Under the pieces are notes generated by a model. That model worked only from the letters and a program-made list of their open reading frames with translations. It made no database searches and was not told where the DNA came from. Below, piece after piece: positions 26,426 to 36,573 of a DNA stretch of 64,000 nucleotides. The stretch comes from Roseovarius salinarum. GTDB taxonomy: Bacteria; Pseudomonadota; Alphaproteobacteria; Rhodobacterales; Rhodobacteraceae. Numbering within the stretch: position 1 is the first letter of the stretch; each line of letters opens with the position of its first letter. The position numbers and the translations under genes were made by a program. The stretch is from the NCBI RefSeq assembly GCF_002834145.1, contig NZ_PHNT01000011.1:62001-126000 (forward strand), written 5' to 3'.

Positions 26426-27640
26426 ATGGACGGAAAATTCGACGAGGCCCTGACCGGCGAACAGAAGATCCGCAATTTCAACATCAACTTCGGGCCCCAG
26501 CACCCGGCGGCGCACGGCGTGCTGCGCCTGGTGCTGGAACTGGACGGAGAGATCGTGGAGCGCTGCGATCCCCATATCGGCCTGCTTCACCGCGGCACCG
26601 AGAAGCTGATGGAAAGCCGGACGTATCTGCAGAACCTGCCCTATTTCGACCGGCTGGATTACGTGGCGCCGATGAACCAGGAACACGCCTGGTGCCTGGC
26701 GATCGAAAAACTGACCGGGGTCGAGGTGCCGCGGCGCGCGCAGTTGATCCGGGTGCTGTTCTGCGAGATCGGGCGCGTGCTGAACCATCTTCTCAACGTG
26801 ACGACGCAGGCCATGGACGTGGGCGCGCTGACACCGCCGCTGTGGGGCTTCGAGGAGCGCGAGAAGCTCATGGTCTTCTACGAGCGCGCCTGCGGCGCGC
26901 GGCTGCACGCGGCCTATTTCCGGCCCGGTGGCGTGCACCAGGACCTGCCGTCGGAGTTGCTTGACGACATCGAGAGCTGGGCCAAGGCGTTCCCCTCGGT
27001 GATCGACGACATCGACGGGCTTTTGACCGAGAACCGTATCTTCAAGCAGCGTAACTGCGACATCGGCGTGGTGAGCGAGCAGGACGCGCTCGACTGGGGC
27101 TTTTCCGGCGTGATGGTGCGCGGGTCGGGCCTGGCCTGGGACCTGAGGCGCGCCCAGCCCTACGAGTGCTACGACGAGTTCGATTTCAGGATCCCGGTGG
27201 GCAAGAACGGCGACTGCTATGACCGCTACCTCGTGCGGATGGAGGAGATGCGCCAGTCCACCGCGATCATCCGCCAGTGCATCGAGAAGCTGCGCGCGCC
27301 GGAGAACCAGGGCGATATCCTGTCCCGCGGCAAGATCACCCCGCCCACCCGCGGCGAGATGAAGACCTCGATGGAGGCGCTGATCCATCACTTCAAGCTC
27401 TACACCGAAGGCTTCCACGTGCCCGAGGGTGAGGTCTATGCCGCGGTCGAAGCGCCCAAGGGCGAGTTCGGTGTCTATCTCGTGGGCGATGGCACGAACA
27501 CGCCCTACCGCGCCAAGCTGCGCGCGCCGGGCTTTTTGCACCTGCAGGCCATGGATCATGTCGCCGGCGGCCATCAGCTGGCCGACGTGGCGGCGATCAT
27601 CGGCACGATGGACGTGGTGTTCGGGGAGATCGACCGCTGA
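26426..27640 (+). CDS. nuoD: NADH-quinone oxidoreductase subunit D
   Basis: Forty-nine-kilodalton subunit, related to NiFe-hydrogenase large subunits, that forms the quinone-reduction site with NuoB. Conserved [17 protein letters not shown] lies near residues 18-34, with [12 protein letters not shown] after it and DVVFGEIDR at the very C-terminus. ATG 26426 (AAGGGGG upstream) gives 404 residues, the usual length; the longer open frame adds 33 arginine-rich residues that are not part of the family. Its stop overlaps the next start (TGATG). Confidence 0.97.
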   Translation: MDGKFDEALTGEQKIRNFNINFGPQHPAAHGVLRLVLELDGEIVERCDPHIGLLHRGTEKLMESRTYLQNLPYFDRLDYVAPMNQEHAWCLAIEKLTGVEVPRRAQLIRVLFCEIGRVLNHLLNVTTQAMDVGALTPPLWGFEEREKLMVFYERACGARLHAAYFRPGGVHQDLPSELLDDIESWAKAFPSVIDDIDGLLTENRIFKQRNCDIGVVSEQDALDWGFSGVMVRGSGLAWDLRRAQPYECYDEFDFRIPVGKNGDCYDRYLVRMEEMRQSTAIIRQCIEKLRAPENQGDILSRGKITPPTRGEMKTSMEALIHHFKLYTEGFHVPEGEVYAAVEAPKGEFGVYLVGDGTNTPYRAKLRAPGFLHLQAMDHVAGGHQLADVAAIIGTMDVVFGEIDR

Positions 27641-27798
27641 TGACCACCTTCACGATCGACCTCTGGCTGCTTGTCGTCGGCGCGATCGCCGGCGCCGGCG
27701 CGGCCATTGGCGCGACGGGGCGGGGGCGTGTGCTCAAGGGTGGCGTGATCGGTGCCGCGCTCGCTGTCCTCGCCGGGGTCGTTCGGGGGTATCTGTGA
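27640..27798 (+). CDS. 52-residue glycine/alanine-rich membrane protein
   Basis: ATG 27640 shares a base with the nuoD stop codon (TGATG), which strongly implies coupled translation. The product has two hydrophobic segments (LWLLVVGAIAGAGAAIGA and GVIGAALAVLAGVV) separated by a basic loop GRGRVLKG, with small residues spaced as in glycine-zipper helices. It is short enough to be missed by normal gene calling. Function unknown; helical-hairpin proteins of this kind often pack against larger membrane complexes, which is inference here. Confidence 0.6.
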   Translation: MTTFTIDLWLLVVGAIAGAGAAIGATGRGRVLKGGVIGAALAVLAGVVRGYL

Positions 27799-27853
27799 TC
27801 GTGTTGCGGTTTCCGCATATCCGGCGGCGCGCCTTCACCGAACGGGGGGCGTC

Positions 27854-28222
27854 ATGACGCTGGCGTCTCTGGCGACGGCTCTTGCCGGGATCGGCGCGGC
27901 GGTCATGGCCGTGCTGGCGCTGCTGTTCTGGCGCGACCCGGCGCAGGCGATGCGGCTGACCACCCACAGGGCGGAGGCCCTGCCCCAGGTCATGGTGGAC
28001 CGCTACGCCGCCTTCGGCGTGCTGGCGGTGGGGGCCGCGCTTTCGGGCGACCCGGTCGTCATCGCGTGGCTGTTTTCCGCCTTCGCCCTGATGGGGTTCG
28101 CCGACGCCTGGATCTATGCCCGCGCCGGCTACGCGTTCGCCAAGCACCTCGCCGCGGGCGTCGCGGCGCTGGTCGTGGTCGCCGTCGCACTGGCCGGCCG
28201 GGCGGGGGAGGGGAACCTATGA
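27854..28222 (+). CDS. Hypothetical multi-helix membrane protein
   Basis: A 122-residue protein with three to four hydrophobic helices (about residues 5-28, 55-72, 78-95 and 102-118). ATG 27854 follows a GGGGGGC site; the open frame extends 34 residues upstream but without hydrophobic or conserved content. Its stop overlaps the start of the next lipoprotein gene (ATGA). I do not recognise the family. Its place between nuoD and nuoE matches the unidentified reading frames reported inside the R. capsulatus nuo locus. Confidence 0.7.
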   Translation: MTLASLATALAGIGAAVMAVLALLFWRDPAQAMRLTTHRAEALPQVMVDRYAAFGVLAVGAALSGDPVVIAWLFSAFALMGFADAWIYARAGYAFAKHLAAGVAALVVVAVALAGRAGEGNL

Positions 28223-28509
28223 CCCCGATGCGCCGCATCCCTTTGGCGGCACTGGGCCTGCCGGTGGTTCTGGCGGCCTGCGCCATGCCGCCGCGTGGTG
28301 TTTCCGACGCGGATCTGGCCGCCTACGCCTCCGCCGTTGCCAGCATCGGCTGCGAGATGCGTTACGAATCCGACTACCTGCCGGTCGAGCTGCAGACGGG
28401 GCTGAGCCGCGCGCAGGTCGTCGGCATCACCGAGTACCACCTTGCCGCGGGCAGCGCCGAGCCGCTGCCCGGTGGCGGGGCCAAACTGATCACGGGAGCC
28501 TGTGCCTGA
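28219..28509 (+). CDS. Small lipoprotein in the nuo operon
   Basis: A 96-residue lipoprotein: signal peptide with basic MTPMRRIP start and lipobox LAAC (lipid-modified Cys21). The mature part of about 75 residues is helical and has exactly two further cysteines, Cys45 and the penultimate Cys95, suited to one disulfide in the periplasm. ATG 28219 overlaps the preceding stop (ATGA); the stop is immediately followed by the nuoE start codon. The family is unknown to me. It is one of several exported two-cysteine proteins encoded in this operon. Confidence 0.7.
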   Translation: MTPMRRIPLAALGLPVVLAACAMPPRGVSDADLAAYASAVASIGCEMRYESDYLPVELQTGLSRAQVVGITEYHLAAGSAEPLPGGGAKLITGACA

Positions 28510-29613
28510 ATGCTACGCCGTCTTCACCCCGAGCAGCCTGACAGCTTCGCCTTCACGCCCGAGAACCAGGCCTGGGCCGAGGCGCAGATCACGAAATATC
28601 CGCCGGGCCGGCAGGCCAGCGCGATCATTCCGCTGCTGTGGCGCGCACAGGAGCAGGAGGGCTGGCTGTCGCGGCCGGCCATGGAATACGTGGCCGACAT
28701 GCTGGACATGCCCTACATCCGCGCGCTCGAGGTGGCGAGCTTCTACTTCATGTTCCAGCTTTCGCCGGTGGGCAGCGTCGCGCACGTCCAGATCTGCGGC
28801 ACCACCAGCTGCATGATCTGTGGCGCCGAGGACCTTGTTGGCGTGTGCCGCGAGAAGATCGCCGAAAATCCGCACGAACTCAGCCCCGACGGCAAGTTCA
28901 GCTGGGAAGGGGTCGAATGCCTGGGCGCCTGCGCCAACGCGCCCATGGCCCAGATCGGCAAGGACTACTACGAGGATCTGACCGCCGAGCGGCTGGGCGA
29001 GATCCTCGATCAGCTTGCCGCGGGCAAGGTGCCGACGCCGGGGCCGCAGAACGGGCGCTATGCCAGCGAGCCGCTGACCGGGCTGACGAGCCTCAAGGAA
29101 TTCGACAGCGGGCACACCAAGTACAATGCCAGTGTTCAGCGGGCCGAGGACGCCGGCGACACGATCAAGCGCATCGACGGCAGCGAGGCGCCGCTTTACA
29201 CGCCGTGGATCGACAAGGGCGCGCGGCACGATCCCGCGCCGCCCGACGTCGCGGTGCGCGAGACGCCCGCCGAGATCGGGGCGGCCGAGGCGCCGGCGGC
29301 GGAAACCGTCAAGGACAAGACCGAGCCCGCTGAAACCGGTGCGGCCGAGACGGAAACCGGCCGCAAGCCCGAGGTCCTGTCGGCCCCGCAGGCCGGGGGC
29401 GCCGATGATCTCAAGAAGATCAAGGGGGTGGGTCCGAAGCTGGAAAAGCTGCTCCACTCCATGGGGTTTTACCATTTCGACCAGATCGCCAAATGGACGG
29501 ACGAAGAGGTGCAATGGGTTGACGCCAACCTCGAAGGGTTCAAGGGACGCGTCAGCCGTGACGACTGGGTTGAACAAGCCAAGATGCTGGCCAGGGGCGA
29601 AACCGACGCCTAG
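28510..29613 (+). CDS. nuoE: NADH-quinone oxidoreductase subunit E with C-terminal helix-hairpin-helix domain
   Basis: Twenty-four-kilodalton subunit of the NADH dehydrogenase module. Residues 1 to about 175 are the thioredoxin-like NuoE core, with [2Fe-2S] ligands in CGTTSCM and CLGACANAP. The protein is 367 residues, roughly twice the usual length. An extension of about 125 residues, Ala/Glu/Pro-rich from about 240, leads to a helix-hairpin-helix domain at 299-363 ([17 protein letters not shown] at its start). The same domain type occurs as a tail on ribosomal protein L21 in alphaproteobacteria. The next gene repeats this domain. The extension is characteristic of Rhodobacterales NuoE; its role is not known to me. 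Confidence 0.95.
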   Translation: MLRRLHPEQPDSFAFTPENQAWAEAQITKYPPGRQASAIIPLLWRAQEQEGWLSRPAMEYVADMLDMPYIRALEVASFYFMFQLSPVGSVAHVQICGTTSCMICGAEDLVGVCREKIAENPHELSPDGKFSWEGVECLGACANAPMAQIGKDYYEDLTAERLGEILDQLAAGKVPTPGPQNGRYASEPLTGLTSLKEFDSGHTKYNASVQRAEDAGDTIKRIDGSEAPLYTPWIDKGARHDPAPPDVAVRETPAEIGAAEAPAAETVKDKTEPAETGAAETETGRKPEVLSAPQAGGADDLKKIKGVGPKLEKLLHSMGFYHFDQIAKWTDEEVQWVDANLEGFKGRVSRDDWVEQAKMLARGETDA

Positions 29614-29675
29614 GCCGGGCAAGGAGGGCGGCGGAAGCTGAAACGCGCGCCCATCGTAGTCAGGGAGGACTGACA

Positions 29676-30365
29676 ATGGCGAACGACAAAACCTGGAGTA
29701 CCTGCTCGATCACCAGCTGGGTCGTGGCGGCCGCGGCTGGCGTCGTGGCGATCGTGATGACGTGGAGCGCGCTGTCGGCGGTGGCGGCGCTGCTGATCGG
29801 CGTCGTGCTGGCCGTTCTGCTGGGCCTTGTGCTCACGCGGCTGTTCTGCACGGGCGGCGAGGCCGGTACAGGCGCACAGGCCGGCGCCGCGTCGACTGGC
29901 GCCGCGCGCCCGGTGCCCGAGGCGGAACCGGCACCTGCACCGAAGCCCGAGCCGGCACCGGAGCCCGAACCGGCGCCGGAGCCCGAAACTGCACCGGAAC
30001 CCCAACCGGCGCCGAAGCCCGAGCCGGCGCCGCAATCGCCGGCCGCCCGACAGGCGCCGGCAGAGCCGACCGAGGGCAGCCGGCCCGAGACGTTGTCGGC
30101 ACCGCGCGGTGGACAGCCCGACGACCTGAAACAGATCAAGGGCGTGGGACCGAAACTTGAAGAAGCCCTCAACGAGCTGGGGATTTATCATTTCGACCAG
30201 ATCGCCAACTGGTCCGAGGCCGAGGTGGCCTGGGCCGACGAGAACCTCGTGGGCTTCAAGGGCCGGGTGAGCCGCGACGACTGGGTGTCGCAGGCGAAGA
30301 CCCTCGCGGCCGGTGGCGATACGGAATTTTCCAAGCGCGTCGAGGATGGCGACGTTTACGAGTGA
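29676..30365 (+). CDS. Membrane-anchored protein with Pro/Glu repeats and helix-hairpin-helix domain
   Basis: A 229-residue protein in three parts. Two adjacent transmembrane helices (about residues 8-55) are followed by a proline-rich stalk with repeated PEPAPEPEPAP-type units (about 75-125) and a helix-hairpin-helix domain at 149-214. By hand alignment the last domain matches the NuoE tail at about 47 of 66 positions, and the short lead-in PExLSAP is shared too. The stalk would hold the domain away from the membrane on the cytoplasmic side if topology is as drawn. It overlaps the next gene by ATGA. Function unknown. Confidence 0.75.
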   Translation: MANDKTWSTCSITSWVVAAAAGVVAIVMTWSALSAVAALLIGVVLAVLLGLVLTRLFCTGGEAGTGAQAGAASTGAARPVPEAEPAPAPKPEPAPEPEPAPEPETAPEPQPAPKPEPAPQSPAARQAPAEPTEGSRPETLSAPRGGQPDDLKQIKGVGPKLEEALNELGIYHFDQIANWSEAEVAWADENLVGFKGRVSRDDWVSQAKTLAAGGDTEFSKRVEDGDVYE

Positions 30366-30613
30366 CGAGGAGGGTCGCGGAGTTGGCACCGCACGACACG
30401 CAGGAGCGGCACCTCGCCCGCAAGAGCCGCACAGTCGCGATCGTGATCGCGGCGGCCACGATACTGTGGCTCGGGGTTCAGTGGCTTGGCGCCGCGATGG
30501 GCTGGCCCGCGCGGTTCGTGTTCCTTGCCGATTTCGCGGCCATCGCCGCTTTCGTCTGGGCGCTTGTGGTGATCCATCAAATCTGGCGTGCGCGCCGGGA
30601 CAATCGGGGGTAG
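30362..30613 (+). CDS. DUF5337-like two-helix membrane protein
   Basis: An 83-residue protein with a charged N-terminus (about 25 residues) and two transmembrane helices (about 28-48 and 53-73), ending in a basic RARRDNRG tail. I believe it belongs to DUF5337, a small family seen in Rhodobacterales nuo operons, but cannot check this. It overlaps the previous stop (ATGA) and ends just before nuoF. Its conserved position suggests a complex I accessory or assembly role. Confidence 0.7.
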   Translation: MTRRVAELAPHDTQERHLARKSRTVAIVIAAATILWLGVQWLGAAMGWPARFVFLADFAAIAAFVWALVVIHQIWRARRDNRG

Positions 30614-30620
30614 CATCCGA

Positions 30621-31916
30621 ATGCTGAAAGACCAGGACCGCATCTTCACCAACCTCTACGGGATGCACGACCGTACCCTGAAGGGCGCCATGGCGCGGGG
30701 CCACTGGGACAACACGGCGAAGATCCTGCAGAACGGGCGCGACTGGATCGTCGAACAGATGAAGGCCAGCGGCCTGCGCGGCCGCGGCGGCGCGGGCTTT
30801 CCCACCGGGTTGAAGTGGTCCTTCATGCCCAAGGAAAGCGACGGGCGCCCCGCCTACCTCGTGGTCAACGCCGACGAGTCCGAGCCGGGAACCTGCAAGG
30901 ACCGCGAGATCATGCGCCACGATCCGCACACGCTGATCGAAGGCTGCCTGATCGCGAGCTTCGCGATGAACGCGCACGTCGCCTACATCTACATCCGCGG
31001 CGAATACATCCGCGAGCGCGAGGCGCTGCAGGCGGCGATCGACGAGGCATACGAGGCCGGGCTGATCGGGCGCAATGCCTGCAACTCGGGCTTCGACTTC
31101 GACGTCTACCTGCACCACGGCGCCGGCGCCTACATCTGCGGCGAGGAAACCGCGCTTCTGGAAAGCCTCGAGGGCAAGAAGGGCATGCCGCGGATGAAGC
31201 CGCCGTTCCCGGCGATGGCGGGTGTCTACGGTTGCCCCACGACGGTCAACAACGTCGAATCCATCGCGGTGGTGCCGACCATACTGCGCCGCGGGCCGGA
31301 GTGGTTCGCGGGGTTCGGGCGCCCCAACAACACGGGCACCAAGATCTTCGCGGTTTCGGGGCACGTGAACACGCCCTGCGTGGTGGAAGAGGAGATGTCG
31401 ATTTCCTTCGAGGAGCTGATCGACCGGCACTGCGGCGGCGTGCGCGGGGGCTGGGACAACCTCAAGGCGGTGATCCCGGGCGGCTCTTCCGTGCCCTGCG
31501 TCCGCGGCGAGAACATGCGCGACGCGCTGATGGATTTCGACGCGCTGGCCGAGAAGAAGTCGAGCCTCGGCACGGCGGCGGTCATCGTGATGGACAAGGA
31601 TACCGACATCATCAAGGCGATCTGGCGGCTGGCCAAGTTCTACAAGCACGAAAGCTGTGGCCAGTGCACCCCTTGCCGCGAGGGGTCGGGCTGGATGATG
31701 CGCGTGATGGAGCGGCTCGTGAAGGGGGACGCGGACCCCGAGGAGATCGACATGCTCTTCGACGTCTCCAAACAGGTCGAGGGCCACACGATCTGTGCAC
31801 TGGGCGACGCGGCGGCCTGGCCCATCCAGGGGCTGATCCGCAACTTCCGCGACGAGATCGAGGACCGCATCAGGGCCAGGCGCGCCGGCCGCGTCGGCGC
31901 CGTGGCCGCGGAATAG
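30621..31916 (+). CDS. nuoF: NADH-quinone oxidoreductase subunit F
   Basis: Fifty-one-kilodalton subunit that binds NADH, FMN and cluster N3. [16 protein letters not shown] (about residues 52-67) binds [25 protein letters not shown] continues the FMN site, and the [4Fe-4S] ligands are in [12 protein letters not shown] plus a downstream cysteine in TICALGD. The start at 30621 gives [14 protein letters not shown], the family N-terminus, and 431 residues. Three exported small proteins follow before nuoG. Confidence 0.97.
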   Translation: MLKDQDRIFTNLYGMHDRTLKGAMARGHWDNTAKILQNGRDWIVEQMKASGLRGRGGAGFPTGLKWSFMPKESDGRPAYLVVNADESEPGTCKDREIMRHDPHTLIEGCLIASFAMNAHVAYIYIRGEYIREREALQAAIDEAYEAGLIGRNACNSGFDFDVYLHHGAGAYICGEETALLESLEGKKGMPRMKPPFPAMAGVYGCPTTVNNVESIAVVPTILRRGPEWFAGFGRPNNTGTKIFAVSGHVNTPCVVEEEMSISFEELIDRHCGGVRGGWDNLKAVIPGGSSVPCVRGENMRDALMDFDALAEKKSSLGTAAVIVMDKDTDIIKAIWRLAKFYKHESCGQCTPCREGSGWMMRVMERLVKGDADPEEIDMLFDVSKQVEGHTICALGDAAAWPIQGLIRNFRDEIEDRIRARRAGRVGAVAAE

Positions 31917-31929
31917 GAAAGGGCAGGGC

Positions 31930-32265
31930 ATGAAACACGCGATCGCAATCCTGACACTGGCTGCCGCGGCATCCACCGCCGCCGCGCCGGCGCTGGCCGA
32001 GACGTTGCGCGGCGAGACCTACACCGGCGCGGTGACCGAGCGTCTGATCGAGGAACAGCCCGCCGATGCGCGGATCGCCCAGGTGTTCGTGACGGTCACC
32101 CGCAACGACCGCGGCGCCATCGCCGAGGGTGCGCTGGAGCGGGCGGCCGCGTTCGCCGCCGGGGCGGGTTGCCGCGACGGCGACGTGCTGACGATGATCC
32201 GCGCCGCGCGCGAGGCGGCGCAGGTTGACTTCGAATTGCTTTGCCGCAGGCCGGAGGCCCAGTGA
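31930..32265 (+). CDS. Secreted hypothetical protein in the nuo operon
   Basis: A 111-residue protein with a Sec signal peptide (MKHAIAILTLAAAASTAAAPALA, cleaved after ALA). The mature domain of about 88 residues has a strand (QVFVTVTRND), a helix (ALERAAAFAAGAG) and exactly two cysteines, in AGCRD and LLCRR. Its layout resembles the other exported proteins flanking nuoG. Not recognised at family level. Its stop overlaps a GTG start of the next lipoprotein gene. Confidence 0.65.
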   Translation: MKHAIAILTLAAAASTAAAPALAETLRGETYTGAVTERLIEEQPADARIAQVFVTVTRNDRGAIAEGALERAAAFAAGAGCRDGDVLTMIRAAREAAQVDFELLCRRPEAQ

Positions 32266-32648
32266 CGAAGATTGGAGTGGATATCGTGACAGGCGTTCGC
32301 CGGCACAGCGCGCGCGCGGCGGCGCTGATCGCGTTGCCGGCGCTTCTGGGCGGCTGTGGCAACATGACCGAGTTCAGCGACCGGATGTATTTCGACGGGA
32401 ACTATTATCCGGCCAAGGTCAAGCACGATCGCGAGAACCGGCGCATCTTCACGCTGACCGTGCGGCGTATCGGGCAGGGCATCGAGGGCGCGCGCGAGGC
32501 GGCCCGCTACGAGGGCACCCGCTATTGCGTGGACGAATACGGCACGTCCGAGATCGCCTGGGTGGTCGCCCCCGACGCGCCGTTGGAGGAGCTGCCGATC
32601 AGCGACGGCAAGATGGTGTTGCAAGGAAAGTGTGAACGGTGGGATTGA
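32262..32648 (+). CDS. Small lipoprotein in the nuo operon
   Basis: A lipoprotein of up to 128 residues. Lipobox ALLGGC lies in a hydrophobic stretch following RRHSARAAALIALP. The mature domain contains a strand (RRIFTLTVRRIG), a helix (IEGAREAARYEG) and two cysteines (RYCVDEYG and QGKCERWD). The start is unsettled: GTG 32262 overlaps the previous stop with GGAGG four bases before it, while GTG 32286 has GGAG eight bases before it and gives a cleaner signal peptide. The stop overlaps the next start (TGATG). Confidence 0.65.
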   Translation: MTKIGVDIVTGVRRHSARAAALIALPALLGGCGNMTEFSDRMYFDGNYYPAKVKHDRENRRIFTLTVRRIGQGIEGAREAARYEGTRYCVDEYGTSEIAWVVAPDAPLEELPISDGKMVLQGKCERWD

Positions 32649-33085
32649 TGGCGGTGCATAAGGCGTCGGCGACGCGGGCCGGGCGGCTGGCCGCGGCGGC
32701 GCTGGCGTGTGCGCTGATTGCCGCACCGGCGGCGCAGGCCGGCAAGCCGGGCCTCGCGCAGGAGGACGACATCAATGCCGGGCTGCTGGCCGTGGGCATC
32801 GCCGACGAGATCCGCGACCACTGCCCGACGATAAGCGGCCGCGTGTTCAAGGCGCTGTTCTACATGAACGGGCTCAAGCGGATGGCACGTGAGCGCGGCT
32901 ACACCGACGACGAGATCGACGCCTACGTGGACAGTGATGCCGAAAAGGCGCGGATGCGCGAAAAGGGCGAGGCCTATCTCGCCCGGCACGGCGTGGACCG
33001 CGACACCCCCGAAACATTCTGCGATCTGGGCCGGGCGGAAATCGCGCGCGGCAGCCGGATCGGATCATTTCTCAGAGCAAGGTGA
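32648..33085 (+). CDS. DUF5333-like exported protein
   Basis: A 145-residue protein with an N-terminal signal peptide (hydrophobic core about residues 14-30, AQA cleavage site). The helical domain contains REIRDHC-like and [12 protein letters not shown] segments, each carrying one cysteine, and [12 protein letters not shown] believe this is DUF5333, a Rhodobacterales family found next to nuoG, but cannot confirm. Start 32648 is chosen because it overlaps the previous stop (TGATG). The two cysteines would allow one periplasmic disulfide. Confidence 0.7.
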   Translation: MAVHKASATRAGRLAAAALACALIAAPAAQAGKPGLAQEDDINAGLLAVGIADEIRDHCPTISGRVFKALFYMNGLKRMARERGYTDDEIDAYVDSDAEKARMREKGEAYLARHGVDRDTPETFCDLGRAEIARGSRIGSFLRAR

Positions 33086-33090
33086 GCGTA

Positions 33091-35115
33091 ATGGCTGACG
33101 CGCGCAAGATCATCATCGACGGCGAAGAGCACGAGGTCGACGGGGCCATGACCCTGATCCAGGCCTGCGAGGAGGCCGGCATCGAGATCCCCCGCTTCTG
33201 TTACCACGAACGCCTGTCGATCGCGGGCAACTGCCGGATGTGCCTTGTCGAGGTGCAGCCCGGCCCGCCGAAACCGGCGGCAAGCTGCGCGATGCAGGTC
33301 AAGGACATGCGCCCGTTCCCCGACGGGTCGCCGCCGCAGGTCAAGACCAACTCGCCCATGGTCAAGAAGGCCCGCGAAGGGGTGATGGAGTTCCTGCTCA
33401 TCAACCATCCCCTCGATTGCCCGATCTGCGACCAGGGTGGCGAATGCGACCTGCAGGACCAGGCGATCGCCTACGGCGTCGATTTCTCGCGCTTCCGCGA
33501 ACCCAAGCGCGCGGTGGACGACATCGACCTCGGCCCGCTGGTCGAAACCCACATGACGCGCTGCATCTCCTGCACGCGCTGCGTGCGTTTCACCACCGAG
33601 GTGGCGGGCATCACGCAGATGGGTCAGACCGGCCGCGGCGAGGATGCCGAGATCACCACCTACCTTAGCGGGACGCTCGATTCCAACATGCAGGGCAACA
33701 TCATCGACCTGTGCCCGGTCGGGGCGCTGACGTCCAAGCCCTATGCCTTCACCGCCCGGCCGTGGGAACTGGCCAAGACCGAGACCATCGACGTGATGGA
33801 TGCGCTGGGGTCCAGCATCCGCGTGGACACCAAGGGCCGCGAGGTGATGCGCATCCTGCCGCGCAACCACGATGGCGTGAACGAGGAATGGATTTCCGAC
33901 AAGACCCGATTCGTGTGGGACGGCCTGCGCCGTCAGCGGCTGGACCAGCCCTATGTGCGCCGCGACGGGCGCCTCCGGCCCGCGACCTGGCCCGAGGCGC
34001 TGTCAGCCGTGACCGATGCGATCCGGGGAGCGAAAAAGCTGACCGGGCTGGTGGGCGACCTTGTGCCGGTCGAGGCCGCCTTCGCGCTCAAGCAGCTTGT
34101 CGAGGGGCAGGGCGGCACGGTGGAGTGCCGCACGGACGGCGCCAGTCTGCCTGCCGGCAACCGCTCGGCCTATGTCGGCACGGCGCGGGTCGAGGACATC
34201 GACACCGCGAAGGCCATCTACCTGATCGGCACCGACCCGACGGTGGAGGCCCCGGTGCTCAATGCGCGCATCCGCAAGGCGTATCTGGCCGGCGCGCAGG
34301 TGCGCCACGCCGGGCCGGAAGCCGAGCTGACCTACGAGGCCGACAAGATGGGCGCCGGAAACCGTTACGTCATGCGGATGGTCAACGAGGCCGAGCCCAC
34401 CGAGGACGCGATCGTCATCGTCGGCCAGGGTGCGCTGCATGGCGAGCAGGGCGAGGCGATCCTGAGCCAGGCCATGGCGCTGACCGAGAAGCTGGGTGGC
34501 AAGATGCTGGTGCTGCACACCGCCGCGGCCCGCGTCGGCGCGATGGACGTGGATGCCACCACCGAGGGCGGCATCGAGGCGGCCATGGACGGTGCCGACG
34601 TGGTCTACAACCTGGGCGCCGACGAGATCCAGATCACCCCCCGCGATGCGGGTGGCCCCTTCGTCATCTACCAGGGCAGCCACGGCGACCGCGGCGCCCA
34701 CCGGGCCGACGTGATCCTGCCCGGCGCGGCCTACACCGAGGAACAGGGGCTGTTCGTCAACACCGAAGGGCGGCCGCAACTGGCGCTGCGCGCGGGCTTC
34801 GCCCCCGGCGAGGCCAAGGAGAACTGGGCGATCCTGCGGGCGCTGTCGGGCGAACTGGGCGCGACCCAGCCGTGGGACAGCCTGCCGCAGCTGCGCCAGA
34901 AACTGGTGGAGACGGTGCCGCTCCTCAAGCGGGTCGACGAGGTTCCCGAGAACGCATGGACGCCGCTGGCGCCGGTCAAGCCCGGTTCGGGGCAGATGGC
35001 CCCCGCGGTCACCGACTTCTGGTTGACCAACCCGATCGCGCGGTCGAGCGCGCTGATGGCCGAGATGTCGGCCCGCTTCAAGGCACGTCGGCAGGGGGCG
35101 ATGGCGGCCGAGTGA
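33091..35115 (+). CDS. nuoG: NADH-quinone oxidoreductase subunit G
   Basis: Seventy-five-kilodalton iron-sulfur subunit that relays electrons from NuoF/E to NuoI. An N-terminal ferredoxin-like [2Fe-2S] domain ([19 protein letters not shown] region), then [14 protein letters not shown] and the [4Fe-4S] motif [11 protein letters not shown], lead into a molybdopterin-oxidoreductase-like domain without cofactor. The 674-residue length is that of alphaproteobacterial and mitochondrial homologues. ATG 33091 follows AAGGTGAG; an in-frame GTG at 33082 is less likely. Overlaps the next start by TGATG. Confidence 0.97.
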   Translation: MADARKIIIDGEEHEVDGAMTLIQACEEAGIEIPRFCYHERLSIAGNCRMCLVEVQPGPPKPAASCAMQVKDMRPFPDGSPPQVKTNSPMVKKAREGVMEFLLINHPLDCPICDQGGECDLQDQAIAYGVDFSRFREPKRAVDDIDLGPLVETHMTRCISCTRCVRFTTEVAGITQMGQTGRGEDAEITTYLSGTLDSNMQGNIIDLCPVGALTSKPYAFTARPWELAKTETIDVMDALGSSIRVDTKGREVMRILPRNHDGVNEEWISDKTRFVWDGLRRQRLDQPYVRRDGRLRPATWPEALSAVTDAIRGAKKLTGLVGDLVPVEAAFALKQLVEGQGGTVECRTDGASLPAGNRSAYVGTARVEDIDTAKAIYLIGTDPTVEAPVLNARIRKAYLAGAQVRHAGPEAELTYEADKMGAGNRYVMRMVNEAEPTEDAIVIVGQGALHGEQGEAILSQAMALTEKLGGKMLVLHTAAARVGAMDVDATTEGGIEAAMDGADVVYNLGADEIQITPRDAGGPFVIYQGSHGDRGAHRADVILPGAAYTEEQGLFVNTEGRPQLALRAGFAPGEAKENWAILRALSGELGATQPWDSLPQLRQKLVETVPLLKRVDEVPENAWTPLAPVKPGSGQMAPAVTDFWLTNPIARSSALMAEMSARFKARRQGAMAAE

Positions 35116-35525
35116 TGCGGGCCGCGGCGCGGATATCCACGCTCGCGCCGATGGCGGTGCTGGGGCTGGCCGCTTGCGGCGAGGGGGCTGCAACCGGCGG
35201 GGCGGTAAGCCGGTCCGCACCGGATTACCGCGGCGTCGAAACACGCCTGCTGGACGGCGACCTGGTGAATTTCCATGTCAGCCTGTCGAAAGCCGACGAT
35301 GCGGAGGCCGTGCGCCGCTATGCCGAGTGTGCCGCGGCGCAATACGCCCTGATCCGCGGTTACGGGTTCGCCCGCCACGTGCGCACGAATGTCACGCGCG
35401 AGGGTGGCATCTGGCGCGCGGATGCGGTTTACACGATCTCGGCGGCACTGCCGCAGGGGCTCAAGACAATCGACGCCGAAGTCGTCGCCGCCAACTGCGC
35501 GGAAAACGGAATACCGATGGTGTGA
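35115..35525 (+). CDS. Lipoprotein with two-cysteine periplasmic domain, nuoG-nuoH interval
   Basis: A 136-residue lipoprotein: hydrophobic signal and lipobox LAAC ([10 protein letters not shown]). The domain contains [11 protein letters not shown] (strand), then [23 protein letters not shown] (helix with one cysteine) and [12 protein letters not shown] (second cysteine). This order recalls the CC0125/CC1285-type lipoprotein domain in which a strand is followed by a helix ending in a GY/GF turn; that resemblance is by eye only. It starts within the nuoG stop codon (TGATG) and ends seven bases before nuoH, so it is co-translated with complex I subunits. Confidence 0.7.
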   Translation: MRAAARISTLAPMAVLGLAACGEGAATGGAVSRSAPDYRGVETRLLDGDLVNFHVSLSKADDAEAVRRYAECAAAQYALIRGYGFARHVRTNVTREGGIWRADAVYTISAALPQGLKTIDAEVVAANCAENGIPMV

Positions 35526-35532
35526 GGGACTG

Positions 35533-36570
35533 ATGGCCGAATTCTTCTCAACCCCGCTGGGGACCTTCGTGATCATCCTGGCCCAGTGCCTGGCGGTGCT
35601 GGGCTTCGTGATGATCTCGCTGCTGGTCCTGGTTTACGGCGACCGCAAGATCTGGGCCGCCGTGCAGATGCGCCGCGGGCCGAACGTGGTCGGCGTCTAC
35701 GGGCTATTGCAGACCATCGCCGACGCGTTGAAATACGTCGTCAAGGAGGTGGTGATCCCCGCCGGCGCCGACAAGGCCGTCTTCATCCTCGCCCCCCTGA
35801 TCAGCTTCGTGCTGGCGGTGATCGCCTGGGCGGTGATCCCGTTCAACGAGACCTGGGTGCTGGCGGATCTGAACGTGGCCATCCTTTACGTGTTCGCGAT
35901 CTCCAGCCTCGAGGTCTACGGTGTCATCATGGGCGGCTGGGCGTCCAACTCCAAGTATCCCTTCCTTGGCTCGCTGCGCTCGGCCGCGCAGATGATCTCC
36001 TACGAGGTGTCGATCGGCCTTATCATCATCGGCGTCATCATCTCTACGGGCTCGATGAACTTCGGCAACATCGTTGCCGCGCAGGATGGCCCCTACGGCT
36101 TCTTCAACTGGTACTGGCTGCCGCACCTTCCGATGGTGTTCCTGTTCTTCATCTCGGCGCTGGCGGAAACGAACCGCCCGCCCTTCGACCTGCCGGAGGC
36201 GGAGTCCGAGCTGGTCGCCGGCTACCAGGTGGAATACTCGGCCACGCCCTTCCTGCTGTTCATGGCCGGTGAATACATCACCATCTTCCTGATGTGCGCG
36301 CTTACATCGTTGCTGTTCTTCGGCGGCTGGCTGTCGCCCATTCCGGGCCTGCCCGACGGCGCGCTTTGGATGGTGGGCAAGATGTTCATCTTCTTCTTCA
36401 TTTTCGCGATGATCAAGGCAATCACCCCGCGCTACCGTTACGACCAGTTGATGCGCATCGGCTGGAAGGTGTTCCTTCCGCTGAGCCTGGCCTGGGTGGT
36501 GATCGTGTCGTTCCTCGCGAAGTACGAGGTCCTGGGCGGTGCCTGGGCCCGCTGGAGCATGGGAGGCTGA
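35533..36570 (+). CDS. nuoH: NADH-quinone oxidoreductase subunit H
   Basis: Membrane subunit that links quinone chemistry to proton pumping and forms much of the quinone channel. Eight transmembrane helices over 345 residues. Family motifs are [18 protein letters not shown] (near residue 33), the cytoplasmic acidic loop [21 protein letters not shown] (split here by no gap), and [17 protein letters not shown] near the C-terminus. ATG 35533 follows GAGGGA. A methyltransferase-like gene starts four bases after the stop, in the same frame. Confidence 0.97.
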   Translation: MAEFFSTPLGTFVIILAQCLAVLGFVMISLLVLVYGDRKIWAAVQMRRGPNVVGVYGLLQTIADALKYVVKEVVIPAGADKAVFILAPLISFVLAVIAWAVIPFNETWVLADLNVAILYVFAISSLEVYGVIMGGWASNSKYPFLGSLRSAAQMISYEVSIGLIIIGVIISTGSMNFGNIVAAQDGPYGFFNWYWLPHLPMVFLFFISALAETNRPPFDLPEAESELVAGYQVEYSATPFLLFMAGEYITIFLMCALTSLLFFGGWLSPIPGLPDGALWMVGKMFIFFFIFAMIKAITPRYRYDQLMRIGWKVFLPLSLAWVVIVSFLAKYEVLGGAWARWSMGG

Positions 36571-36573
36571 CGG

